From: Azoarcus sp031546845
GTDB lineage: Bacteria > Pseudomonadota > Gammaproteobacteria > Burkholderiales > Rhodocyclaceae
Length of the DNA stretch: 64,000 nt
NCBI GenBank assembly: GCA_031546845.1
Contig: JAVBJT010000024.1
Coordinates: forward strand, 44,713 to 108,712
Direction of reading: 5' to 3'
The notes under the pieces are model-generated. The model saw only the letters and a program-made list of their open reading frames with translations. It was not told where the DNA came from and ran no database searches. Of this stretch, positions 26,861 to 35,078 are shown in pieces; the first letter of the stretch is position 1; each line of letters opens with the position of its first letter. The translations under genes and the position numbers were made by a program.

Positions 26861-28210
26861 TCATTGCGGCGCGGTGTTGGCCGATGGCGTGCCGTCGCCA
26901 TCGCCGCCGACGACGACGGTCGCGCGGTGCTCCGGCTGTATGCGGCGGGCGAAGGCGTCGCGGATTTGCTCGGCGGTTACTGCCGCGACCTGCTTCGGAT
27001 AGCTGTCCAGCCAGTCGAGCGGCAGGTTGTAGAAGCCGATTATGGCGACGTAATCGAGCATCTTGCGGTTGGAATCCAGGCGCAGACCGAAGCCGTTGAT
27101 GATGTTGTCCTTGGCGGCCTTGAGTTCAGCCGTGCTCGGCCCTTGAGCGATGAAGGCGGCGAGGGTGTCGTTGGTCACCTTGAGCGCGTCATCCACCTGT
27201 CCGCCGCGCGTTTGCAGGCCGATCTGGAACGGGCCGGCGACTTGCTGAGGCATGAAGTAGCTATACACGCTGTAGGCATAGCCGCGCTTTTCGCGCACCT
27301 CGGTGGTCAGGCGCGACACGAAGCCGCCGCCGCCGAGTACGTAGTTGCCGACCAGCAGCGGGAAATAATCCGGATCTTGGCGCGCGATGCCGGGCTGGCC
27401 GATGAGCACGTGCGCCTGGGCGGAGTGGTGGGGAATGCGATGCATGCTGGCGGCGGGTTGCGCGGGCGCGGCCAGCGGCGGCGCGACTTCGCCGAGCGGC
27501 AAGGCTTCGGTCAGGCGAATGGCGATGCGCTCGGCGGTCTGGCGGTCCACGTCGCCGACAATGGCAATCGACACGCGTTGTCCGACGTAGTGTTCGCGGT
27601 GGAAGGCGATCAGATCGTCGCGGCTGATGGTGGCCAGCGATTCAGGCGTATCCAGGTGGCCGTAGGGGTGCTTGCCATACACGGCGGTCGTGAACTGCCG
27701 GGCCGCCAGCGTGGCGGGTTGGGTGAGCGCTTCCTTCAAGCCGGCGATGGCGCGCGCGCGCTCCCGTTCCAGCACTTCGGCGGGAAAAACGGGGCGGGCG
27801 AGCAGTTCGGCGGCCAGATCGACCGCCGCATCCCGTTCCGCGCTGGAGGACAGTGTGCGCAAGGTGAGGCTGCTGCGGTCCAGTTCGGTGCCGCCGCCGA
27901 TCTGAATGCCGAGATCGGCGCTGCGGTCGGCAATAGCCTGTTCGTCCAGTGCGCGGGTGCCCGCATCGAACAAGCCGCGGGTCAGGGCGGCCAGGCCGGA
28001 TTTATCGGCGGGGTCGGCGGCGCTGCCGGCGGCGGCGAAATCGATCTGGATATCGACGATCGGCAGCGCGTGGTTCTCAACGAAATGGACGTGTGCGCCG
28101 GTGGGCGCGCCCCAGTGCTGGATGTTCGGTCCGGCGAGCACGGCCGGTGCAATCAGCGCGAGGGCGGCGGGGAGCAGTGCGCGGAATGGGAATGTGGTCA
28201 AAGTAGCCAT
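26861..28210 (-). CDS. M16-family peptidase-like protein, catalytic motif lost
   Basis: 449 residues from ATG 28210 (MATLTTFPFRALLPAALALIAPAVLAG signal; the frame opens to 28333 but this is not credible). M16 pitrilysin fold with two repeated domains, but the position of the HxxEH zinc motif reads GLAALTRGLFDAGTR, so it cannot bind zinc the normal way. The C-terminal glycine-rich NYVLGGGGFVSRLTTEVREKRGYAYSV is the R/Y segment of M16 partners, which supplies substrate binding in heterodimeric M16 enzymes. Overlaps nothing; its start is 1 base after the stop of the active paralogue. Confidence 0.88.
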   Translation of the reverse strand: MATLTTFPFRALLPAALALIAPAVLAGPNIQHWGAPTGAHVHFVENHALPIVDIQIDFAAAGSAADPADKSGLAALTRGLFDAGTRALDEQAIADRSADLGIQIGGGTELDRSSLTLRTLSSSAERDAAVDLAAELLARPVFPAEVLERERARAIAGLKEALTQPATLAARQFTTAVYGKHPYGHLDTPESLATISRDDLIAFHREHYVGQRVSIAIVGDVDRQTAERIAIRLTEALPLGEVAPPLAAPAQPAASMHRIPHHSAQAHVLIGQPGIARQDPDYFPLLVGNYVLGGGGFVSRLTTEVREKRGYAYSVYSYFMPQQVAGPFQIGLQTRGGQVDDALKVTNDTLAAFIAQGPSTAELKAAKDNIINGFGLRLDSNRKMLDYVAIIGFYNLPLDWLDSYPKQVAAVTAEQIRDAFARRIQPEHRATVVVGGDGDGTPSANTAPQ

Positions 28211-28211
28211 G

Positions 28212-29681
28212 TCAGCGGATCGGAGCGGTATCGGAGGAAACAGCGGAGGCACGGCGGGCACCCGCCGTGCCGACGGGTTGCGGGTCCAGGCGGGCGGCGC
28301 TGCGGCTGGCGTCGTCGAAATAACGCTTGGCAACGGCGCGGACCTCGTCGGCGGTCACGCTGCGCAAACCTTCGAGCAGCGCGTCGTCGTCGCGCCAGGA
28401 CAGGCCGGCGGCTTCGAGAAAGCCGATTTCCATTGCCTGCCCCATGAGCGAATCGCGTTTGTATACCTTGGCCGCGACGGCCTGGGTTTTGACCCGCGCG
28501 AGTTCTTCCGCGCTGACGCCTTCGTCGCGGATGCGCTGCAGTTCGGCGATGAGCGCGGCTTCAAGCTCGGCGGTGGATTTACCCGGCGCGGGCACGCCTT
28601 CGAGGTAAAACAGCGAAGGGCCGCGCCCTGTGCCGTCGTAACTCGCGCCGGCGGAAACGGCGATCTGGCTGTCGCGCACCAGGCGGCGCGTCAGGCGCGC
28701 GCCGTCGTAACCGTCGAGAATCGCCGACAGCACCTGCAGCGCGAAAGCCTCGCGGTCGGTGGCCGGGTTGTGCAGTGCCGGAACGCGCCATGCCATCACC
28801 ACATAGGGTAATTCGGCCGGCGCGCTTACCGTGGTCGTGCGTGCGCCGCGTTGCGTCGGCTCATCGGGCACGCGGCGTTGCGGCAGCGGCCGCGCGGCAA
28901 TGCCGCCGTAATAACGCCTGGCCTGGCGGAACACTTCTTCATGATCGACATCGCCAACGACAACAACATACGCGTTGTTCGGCGTGTACCACTGCTTATA
29001 CCAAGCGCGGGCATCTTCCACCGTCATCGCGTCCAGGTCGGGCATCCAGCCGATCACCGGGCGGCGGTAAGGGTGCGCCTGGAAAGCCGTGGCCATGATC
29101 TGCTCGTACACGAGCGAGCGCGGCTGATCGTCGGTGCGCAGGCGGCGCTCTTCCTTCACCACTTCGAGTTCGCGGGTGAATTCATCCTTGGAAAGCACAA
29201 GGTTGTGCATGCGGTCCGCTTCCAGCGCCATCATCTCGCCCAGCCGCTCTGGCGGTACTTGCTGGAAGTAGGCCGTGTAGTCCTTGTTGGTAAAAGCGTT
29301 GTCGCGTCCGCCGGCGGCGGCCACGCGTTTGTTGAATTCGCCTGGTTTGACCGTTTTGGTGCCCTTGAACATCATGTGTTCGAGCACGTGAGCGACGCCG
29401 GAAACGCCGCCGACGCCGTCTTCCTCGTCCATCGAGCCGGCGTGATACCACACCATATGCACGACCGAGGGCGCGCGGCGGTCTTCCTTTACGATGACCT
29501 TGAGGCCGTTGGGCAGCGTGGTTTCAAACGGAACGGGGGCCGGCGTGGGAGCGGGGGCGGCCTGTGCATTGGCGCGGGGGGGCGTGTGCGCATGGGGTTG
29601 CGCATTCGAGTCGGCTTGCGCGCCGGTGCCGACGAGCGTGCCGGCGAGCAGCAGTGCATAAGGAAGGGGAGTGCGAAACAT
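28212..29681 (-). CDS. M16-family zinc metallopeptidase, active subunit
   Basis: 489 residues from ATG 29681, chosen for an AGGA 7 bases ahead and because the signal peptide (FRTPLPYALLLAGTLVGTGAQA) starts there. Zinc-binding HVLEHMMF (inverted HxxEH) with downstream Glu in the LEADRMHNLVLS region, EREL-like ELEVVKEERRLRTDD. Pitrilysin/MPP-type periplasmic peptidase forming a heterodimer with the inactive downstream paralogue, as is usual for this pair in proteobacteria. Divergent from ftsY. Confidence 0.92.
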   Translation of the reverse strand: MFRTPLPYALLLAGTLVGTGAQADSNAQPHAHTPPRANAQAAPAPTPAPVPFETTLPNGLKVIVKEDRRAPSVVHMVWYHAGSMDEEDGVGGVSGVAHVLEHMMFKGTKTVKPGEFNKRVAAAGGRDNAFTNKDYTAYFQQVPPERLGEMMALEADRMHNLVLSKDEFTRELEVVKEERRLRTDDQPRSLVYEQIMATAFQAHPYRRPVIGWMPDLDAMTVEDARAWYKQWYTPNNAYVVVVGDVDHEEVFRQARRYYGGIAARPLPQRRVPDEPTQRGARTTTVSAPAELPYVVMAWRVPALHNPATDREAFALQVLSAILDGYDGARLTRRLVRDSQIAVSAGASYDGTGRGPSLFYLEGVPAPGKSTAELEAALIAELQRIRDEGVSAEELARVKTQAVAAKVYKRDSLMGQAMEIGFLEAAGLSWRDDDALLEGLRSVTADEVRAVAKRYFDDASRSAARLDPQPVGTAGARRASAVSSDTAPIR

Positions 29682-29851
29682 AGGCATGTCCTGCATCTGG
29701 TAGAATTCAGGCGCTCCGCGCGCTTCCCGCGCGACCGCCCATATGGCGTGGAGCCGCATCTTAGCGTTATCCGGCATGGACTGCTCGCGAGCGGTTTTTT
29801 TGCCTTCCGAAACCTGCTTTACCGAAACGATTCCTCGGACCGCGAGCGTTC

Positions 29852-30988
29852 ATGTTTGGTTTCTTCAAGAAATCCGGCCAGCCACAGGCGCAGGATGCCA
29901 AGGTGCCTGCCGAGGCGCCGCCCACGGTGATTGCCGACGAGGCGGCCGCGAACGCCGCCGCCGCGCATGTCACCTTAGCGCCGGTGCTTCCCGCCTCCGC
30001 GCCCACAGCCCCAATAGCCCAGGCAACCGCCGCAGCGGCGGAAGCCGCCCCCCGGCGTTCCTGGGGCGAGCGCCTGCGTGCCGGGCTGGCGCGTACCCGG
30101 CAGCAATTGGGCGGCGGGCTGGCGAGTTTGTTCGGCCTTCGCAAGATCGACGAGGATCTGCTCGAGGAGCTTGAATCCACGTTGCTGATGGCCGATTGCG
30201 GCGTTGATGCCACGGCGTATCTGCTTACCGAGTTGCGCGCGCGCTGGAAGCGCGACCGCTTGGAAACCGCCGACCAGCTCCAGCAGGTGCTGGCCGATGC
30301 GCTGCACGGCTTGATCGCGCCGCTGGAGCAGCCGCTCGAGGTGTCTGCCCATGTGCCTTACATCATCATGCTCGCGGGCGTGAACGGCTCTGGCAAAACG
30401 ACCTCCATCGGCAAGCTGGCCAAGTATTTTCAAATGCAGGGCAAGAGCGTGCTGCTTGCCGCTGGCGACACTTTCCGCGCCGCCGCGCGCGAACAGTTGA
30501 TGACCTGGGGCGAACGCAATGGCGTGGCCGTGATCGCGCAGGAAGGCGGTGACGCCGCGGCGGTGATCTTCGACGCCATTGCCGCCGCGCGCGCGCGCGG
30601 CATCGACGTGGTGCTGGCCGATACCGCCGGCCGGCTGCCGACGCAACTGCACCTGATGGAAGAAATCGCCAAGGTGCGCCGCGTCATCACCAAGGCCGAG
30701 CCGAGCGGGCCGCACGAAGTGCTGCTGGTGCTCGACGCCAACATCGGCCAGAACGCGCTCGCCCAAGTGCGCGCATTCGATGCCGCCATCGGCGTGACCG
30801 GCTTGGTGGTAACCAAGCTCGACGGCACCGCCAAGGGCGGCGTGCTTGCCGCCATTTCGCGCCAATGTCCGAAGCCGCTGCGTTTTATCGGCGTCGGCGA
30901 AGGCATCGACGATCTGCGGCCTTTCCATGCGCGTGAGTTCGTCGACGCGCTGTTCGAACCCGTGCCCGGTGGCACGCCTCGCGCATGA
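29852..30988 (+). CDS. ftsY: Signal recognition particle receptor FtsY
   Basis: 378 residues. A short Ala/Pro-rich N-terminal A region (about 85 residues), then the N domain helices (KIDEDLLEELESTLLMADCG) and G domain with GVNGSGKTTSIGKLA (a Ser replaces the usual Val), DTFRAAAREQL, DTAGRLP and VTKLDGTAKGG. Receives ribosome-SRP complexes at the membrane. Stop overlaps the ftsE start as ATGA. Confidence 0.97.
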   Translation: MFGFFKKSGQPQAQDAKVPAEAPPTVIADEAAANAAAAHVTLAPVLPASAPTAPIAQATAAAAEAAPRRSWGERLRAGLARTRQQLGGGLASLFGLRKIDEDLLEELESTLLMADCGVDATAYLLTELRARWKRDRLETADQLQQVLADALHGLIAPLEQPLEVSAHVPYIIMLAGVNGSGKTTSIGKLAKYFQMQGKSVLLAAGDTFRAAAREQLMTWGERNGVAVIAQEGGDAAAVIFDAIAAARARGIDVVLADTAGRLPTQLHLMEEIAKVRRVITKAEPSGPHEVLLVLDANIGQNALAQVRAFDAAIGVTGLVVTKLDGTAKGGVLAAISRQCPKPLRFIGVGEGIDDLRPFHAREFVDALFEPVPGGTPRA

Positions 30989-31644
30989 TTGTTTTCGAAG
31001 ACGTCGCCAAGCGTTACGAAGGCGGCTACACCGCGCTGGCCGGGGTGAGCTTCGAGATTCGTCATGGCGAACTGGTTGTGGTATCGGGCCATTCCGGCGC
31101 GGGCAAAAGCACGTTGCTGAAACTGATCCCGGCCATCGAACGGCCCAGCGCCGGCACGGTGAAGATCAACGGCCAGGACGTATCGCGCCTGCCGCGTAGC
31201 GCTATTCCTTACCTGCGGCGCAACCTCGGGCTGGTGCTGCAGGAAAGCCGGCTGCTGTTCGACCGTAGCGTGTTCGACAACGTCATGTTGCCGCTGATGA
31301 TTACCGGCCATCCGCCGGGCGACGCGGCCAAGCGGGTGGCCGCGGCCTTGGAGCGGGTGGGGCTGGGCGGGCGCGGCAAGGAGCGGCCCGCCGGGCTGTC
31401 CGGCGGCGAGCAGCAGCGCGTGGCGATTGCGCGCGCGATCGTAAACCGGCCTTCGATCCTGATTGCCGACGAGCCCACCGCGCATCTCGATTCGGATTAT
31501 GCCAATGAGATTGCCGCGCTGTTCAAATCGTTCAACGATGCCGGTGTTACCGTATTGGTCGCCACGCACGACATGAGCCTTTTCGCCCAGCACCGTCCAC
31601 GGCGGCTGATTCTTGGCAAAGGCGTGCTGGCGGAGGCCGCATGA
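30985..31644 (+). CDS. ftsE: Cell-division ABC ATPase FtsE
   Basis: 219 residues. Walker A GHSGAGKSTLLKL, Q-loop LGLVLQESRLLFDRSVFDNVML, signature LSGGEQQRVAIARAI and Walker B ILIADEPTAHLD. With FtsX it controls septal peptidoglycan hydrolases. Start and stop both overlap neighbours by four bases. Confidence 0.97.
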   Translation: MIVFEDVAKRYEGGYTALAGVSFEIRHGELVVVSGHSGAGKSTLLKLIPAIERPSAGTVKINGQDVSRLPRSAIPYLRRNLGLVLQESRLLFDRSVFDNVMLPLMITGHPPGDAAKRVAAALERVGLGGRGKERPAGLSGGEQQRVAIARAIVNRPSILIADEPTAHLDSDYANEIAALFKSFNDAGVTVLVATHDMSLFAQHRPRRLILGKGVLAEAA

Positions 31645-32534
31645 TTCACTGGCTGTACCTGCACGCACGCGCTTTTGCCCAGGCGTTCACCCGCTTGACG
31701 GGGCAGCCGGTCGGCACGCTGCTGTCGGCGTTGGTGGTCGGCATCGCGCTGTCCTTGCCGGCGGGCGGTTATCTGCTGTTGAGCAACGTCGCATCGCTGG
31801 CGCGCGGCCTTTCCGGCACGCCGGAAATCAGCCTGTTTCTCGACGTTGCCGCCGGCGCCGACGATGTGGCCGCGATTGAAAAGCGCCTGAAAGCCGAACC
31901 GGCGTTGGCCGGCTACCGTTACATATCGCGTGACGAAGCACTGCACCAGCTCGAAAGCGGCGGCTTGGGCGACGTACTCGGCGGCTTGGCCGCGAACCCG
32001 CTGCCGGATGCTTTCGTGATTATGCTGCGTGGCGAGGATCCTGCCCTGTTCGAGCGCTTGTCGGGCGACATGCGCGCATGGCCGAAAGTAAGCCACGTGC
32101 AGCTCGATTCGGCCTGGGTCAAACGCCTGCACGCGTTGCTTGGGCTGGGTCGCTCGGTGGTGCTGATGCTGGCCGGGTTGCTGGGTTTTGCGTTGATCAT
32201 CGTCACCTTCAACACCATTCGCCTGCAAATTCTTACCCAACGCGCGGAAATCGAAGTGAGCCGCCTGCTCGGCGCCACGGATCCCTTCATCCGCCGGCCG
32301 TTCTACTGGTTTGGCGCGCTGCAGGGCTTGCTTGGCGGTTGTGTGGCGCTTGGCACCGTGTGGCTCGGCATTTACGCGCTGGCAACGCCGGTGACCACGC
32401 TCGCCGCTTCCTATGGCACGGTTTTCGTGCTCGCGGGCCCAGGGTTGAAGGAGTCGGCCGCCATCGTCGCTTTTGCCGCCGTGCTCGGCTGGCTTGGCAG
32501 CGCAATTTCCGTGCGGCGCCATTTGGCGGGCTGA
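31641..32534 (+). CDS. ftsX: Cell-division protein FtsX
   Basis: 297 residues. Four membrane helices in the FtsX pattern: one near residues 25-45, the periplasmic domain (ISLFLDVAAGADDVAAIEKRL in two halves), then three C-terminal helices with VVLMLAGLLGFALIIVTFNTIRLQ and RAEIEVSRLLGATDPFIRRPF, the cytoplasmic contact to FtsE. Last gene of ftsYEX. Confidence 0.96.
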   Translation: MIHWLYLHARAFAQAFTRLTGQPVGTLLSALVVGIALSLPAGGYLLLSNVASLARGLSGTPEISLFLDVAAGADDVAAIEKRLKAEPALAGYRYISRDEALHQLESGGLGDVLGGLAANPLPDAFVIMLRGEDPALFERLSGDMRAWPKVSHVQLDSAWVKRLHALLGLGRSVVLMLAGLLGFALIIVTFNTIRLQILTQRAEIEVSRLLGATDPFIRRPFYWFGALQGLLGGCVALGTVWLGIYALATPVTTLAASYGTVFVLAGPGLKESAAIVAFAAVLGWLGSAISVRRHLAG

Positions 32535-32678
32535 CAGCCGCCCACGTGCGGCCGCGCGCAATTACCCGCGAAATTCCCACTAAAATGTTCCTGGCCTGAA
32601 TCGTAGGCCGGCATCTGTGCGCGCATAGCGAGCGCATGCTAAATAGGGAAAAGCAATCGTAGTTATCCCTTCAATCAA

Positions 32679-32693
32679 TTAGAATGATTCTAA
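32679..32693. promoter_or_regulatory. Perfect 7-1-7 palindrome, Fur/PerR-type operator candidate upstream of ahpC
   Basis: TTAGAATGATTCTAA is a perfect inverted repeat of 7 bases around a central G, 57 bases before the ahpC ATG. The form matches the 7-1-7 boxes bound by Fur-family regulators, and is close to the PerR box (TTATAATNATTATAA). It contains TAGAAT, a plausible -10. No OxyR tetrad (ATAG-N7-CTAT spacing) is seen. Which regulator, if any, is not determined. Confidence 0.55.
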
Positions 32694-32749
32694 GCATTGC
32701 GCTAGCATGGCACCGTGATGTTTCCAATAACCCACCGAGGAGTGATGTA

Positions 32750-33313
32750 ATGTCCCTGATCAATACCCAAGTCAAACCGTTCAAGGCCACTGCGTACCAC
32801 AATGGGAAGTTTGTGCAGGTTTCCGACCAGGATCTGAAGGGCAAATGGTCCGTGTTCGTGTTCTATCCGGCGGACTTCACCTTCGTCTGCCCGACCGAAC
32901 TGGGCGACCTGGCCGAGCAGTACGCGGAATTCAAGAAGCTGGGCGTCGAAATTTATGGTGTTTCCACCGACACCCACTTTACCCACAAGGCGTGGCACGA
33001 CACCTCCGACACGATCAAGAAAGTGCAGTACCCGCTGGTTGGCGACCCCACCGCCGCGCTGTCGCGCAATTTCGAAGTGCTGATCGAGGAAGAAGGCCTG
33101 GCCTATCGCGGCACCTTCGTGATTAACCCGGAAGGGCTGATCAAGATCATCGAAGTTCATGACAACGGTATCGGCCGCGACGCCAAGGAACTGCTGCGCA
33201 AAGTGCAGGCGGCTCAGTACGTTGCCTCTCACCCGGGCGAAGTCTGCCCCGCCAAGTGGACGCCGGGCGACAAGACGCTGGCGCCGTCGCTCGATCTGGT
33301 CGGCAAGATCTGA
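32750..33313 (+). CDS. ahpC: Alkyl hydroperoxide reductase subunit C (peroxiredoxin)
   Basis: 187 residues from ATG 32750, which follows GAGGAGTGATGTA; the frame start at 32684 is rejected. Typical 2-Cys AhpC/Prx1: peroxidatic Cys in DFTFVCPTELGDLAEQ, resolving Cys in the C-terminal HPGEVCPAKWTPG, and catalytic Arg context RGTFVINPEG. Reduces hydrogen peroxide and organic peroxides with AhpF. Confidence 0.98.
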   Translation: MSLINTQVKPFKATAYHNGKFVQVSDQDLKGKWSVFVFYPADFTFVCPTELGDLAEQYAEFKKLGVEIYGVSTDTHFTHKAWHDTSDTIKKVQYPLVGDPTAALSRNFEVLIEEEGLAYRGTFVINPEGLIKIIEVHDNGIGRDAKELLRKVQAAQYVASHPGEVCPAKWTPGDKTLAPSLDLVGKI

Positions 33314-33404
33314 TCCGCGCTTTACCCGCTTCAACGCCCGGGCGCCCACCGCCCGGGCGGTTTCTCCCCCTGCCCCAACCCCATCGTTTCCGGAACACGC
33401 CATC

Positions 33405-34973
33405 ATGTTGGATGCCAATCTCAAAGCCCAATTGAAGAGCTACCTTGAAAAGGTCGTGCAGCCCATCGAGATCGTCGCCTTCGTTGACGATGGCGAGTCG
33501 TCCTCGGAAATGCTCGCGCTGCTCAAGGATATCGCCGAACAATCCGACCGTATTCAACTGCGCGAAGAGCGTGGCGCGGCCAAGCGCAAGCCCTCGTTTT
33601 CGCTCGGCCACCCCGGTGGGCGCAGCGGCGTTCATTTCGCTGGCCTGCCGATGGGCCACGAATTCACCTCCTTGGTCCTGGCGCTGTTGCAAGTCGGCGG
33701 CTATCCGCCCAAGGTCGGCGCGGACGTGATCGAACAAATTCGCGGAATCGAAGGTGAATTCGATTTCGAAACCTACATATCGCTGTCCTGCCACAACTGC
33801 CCGGAAGTGGTACAGGCGCTCAACCTGATGGCGGCGCTCAATCCCAATATCCGCCATACGATGATCGATGGCGCGCTGTTCCAGGACGAAGTGAATGCAC
33901 GCCAGATCATGGCGGTGCCAACGGTGTTCCTCAACGGCGAACACTTCGGCCAGGGCCGTATGCTGCTCGAGGAAATTCTCGCCAAGATCGATACCGGCGC
34001 GGTCAAACGCGAGGCCGAAAAAATCTCCGCCCGCGCCCCGTTCGACGTGCTCGTCGTCGGCGGCGGTCCGGCTGGCGCGGCGGCGGCGATCTACGCCGCG
34101 CGCAAGGGCATTCGCACTGGCATCGTGGCCGAGCGGGTCGGCGGTCAGGTGCAGGACACGATGGCGATCGAGAATTTCATCTCGATCAAGGAAACCGACG
34201 GCCCCAAACTTGCCGCCGCGCTTGAAGAACATGTCAAATACTACGACGTCGACATCATGAACCTGCAACGTGCCTCGGCCCTGGTGCCGGCGGCCACGCC
34301 AAGCGATCTGATCCAGGTCAAACTAGAAAGCGGCGCGACGCTCAAGGCCAAGTCCGTCATCGTCACCACCGGTGCGCGCTGGCGCGAAATGAACGTGCCG
34401 GGCGAAAAGGAATATCGCGGGCGCGGCGTGGCCTACTGCCCGCACTGCGATGGCCCGCTGTTCAAAGGCAAGCGCGTGGCGGTGATCGGCGGCGGCAATT
34501 CCGGCATCGAAGCAGCCATCGACCTAGCCGGCGTCGTCGCCCATGTCACCGTGCTGGAATTCGACGACAAATTGCGCGCTGACGCGGTATTGCAAAAGAA
34601 ACTGTTCAGCCTGCCCAATGTTGCCGTGGTTCTCCAGGCGCAAACGACGGAAGTCACCGGCAACGGCGAAAAGGTCAACGGCCTGAGCTACACCGACCGT
34701 AAATCGGGCGCGGTGAATCACATCGAACTGGAAGGCGTCTTCGTCCAGATCGGCCTGCTGCCGAATACGGATTGGCTCAAGGGCACGCTTGAGCTATCCA
34801 ACCGTGGCGAAATCGAAATCGACGTGCGCGGCCATACCTCGCTGCCTGGCGTCTTCGCCGCCGGCGACGCCACCACGGTGCCCTACAAGCAGATCATCAT
34901 CGCCATGGGCGAGGGCTCCAAAGCCGCACTTAGCGCCTTCGATCACCTGATCCGGACATCGGCCACGGTTTAG
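33405..34973 (+). CDS. ahpF: Alkyl hydroperoxide reductase subunit F
   Basis: 522 residues, as E. coli AhpF (521). An N-terminal double thioredoxin-like domain with SCHNCPEVVQAL as redox centre, then FAD domain (VLVVGGGPAGAAAAIYAARKG), the CPHCDGPLF disulfide of the thioredoxin-reductase-like part, NAD domain GGGNSGIEAAIDLAG and the C-terminal GVFAAGDATTVPYKQIIIA. Reduces AhpC with NADH. 91 bases after ahpC in the same direction. Confidence 0.98.
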   Translation: MLDANLKAQLKSYLEKVVQPIEIVAFVDDGESSSEMLALLKDIAEQSDRIQLREERGAAKRKPSFSLGHPGGRSGVHFAGLPMGHEFTSLVLALLQVGGYPPKVGADVIEQIRGIEGEFDFETYISLSCHNCPEVVQALNLMAALNPNIRHTMIDGALFQDEVNARQIMAVPTVFLNGEHFGQGRMLLEEILAKIDTGAVKREAEKISARAPFDVLVVGGGPAGAAAAIYAARKGIRTGIVAERVGGQVQDTMAIENFISIKETDGPKLAAALEEHVKYYDVDIMNLQRASALVPAATPSDLIQVKLESGATLKAKSVIVTTGARWREMNVPGEKEYRGRGVAYCPHCDGPLFKGKRVAVIGGGNSGIEAAIDLAGVVAHVTVLEFDDKLRADAVLQKKLFSLPNVAVVLQAQTTEVTGNGEKVNGLSYTDRKSGAVNHIELEGVFVQIGLLPNTDWLKGTLELSNRGEIEIDVRGHTSLPGVFAAGDATTVPYKQIIIAMGEGSKAALSAFDHLIRTSATV

Positions 34974-35014
34974 CCCGGCTGAGCGGCTTTTATCCGCCGC
35001 TCGGTATTCGTAAC

Positions 35015-35059
35015 AAAGCACAAAGCCCTCTCACATTCCGTGCGGGGGCTTTGTGCTTT
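35015..35059. terminator. Stem-loop between convergent ahpF and mnmE
   Basis: A 14-bp perfect inverted repeat AAAGCACAAAGCCC / GGGCTTTGTGCTTT with a 17-base loop lies 41 bases after the ahpF stop and 19 bases before the mnmE stop. A second hairpin GAGCGGC/GCCGCTC starts at 34981. Position between convergent genes suggests a bidirectional terminator. Confidence 0.75.
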
Positions 35060-35078
35060 GTGGTCGTGCGGTTTTATG

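Noticed and set aside
26483..28447. 654-codon plus-strand frame over rsmD and the M16 gene
   Set aside because: Shadow; no domain, and the minus-strand genes have clear signatures.
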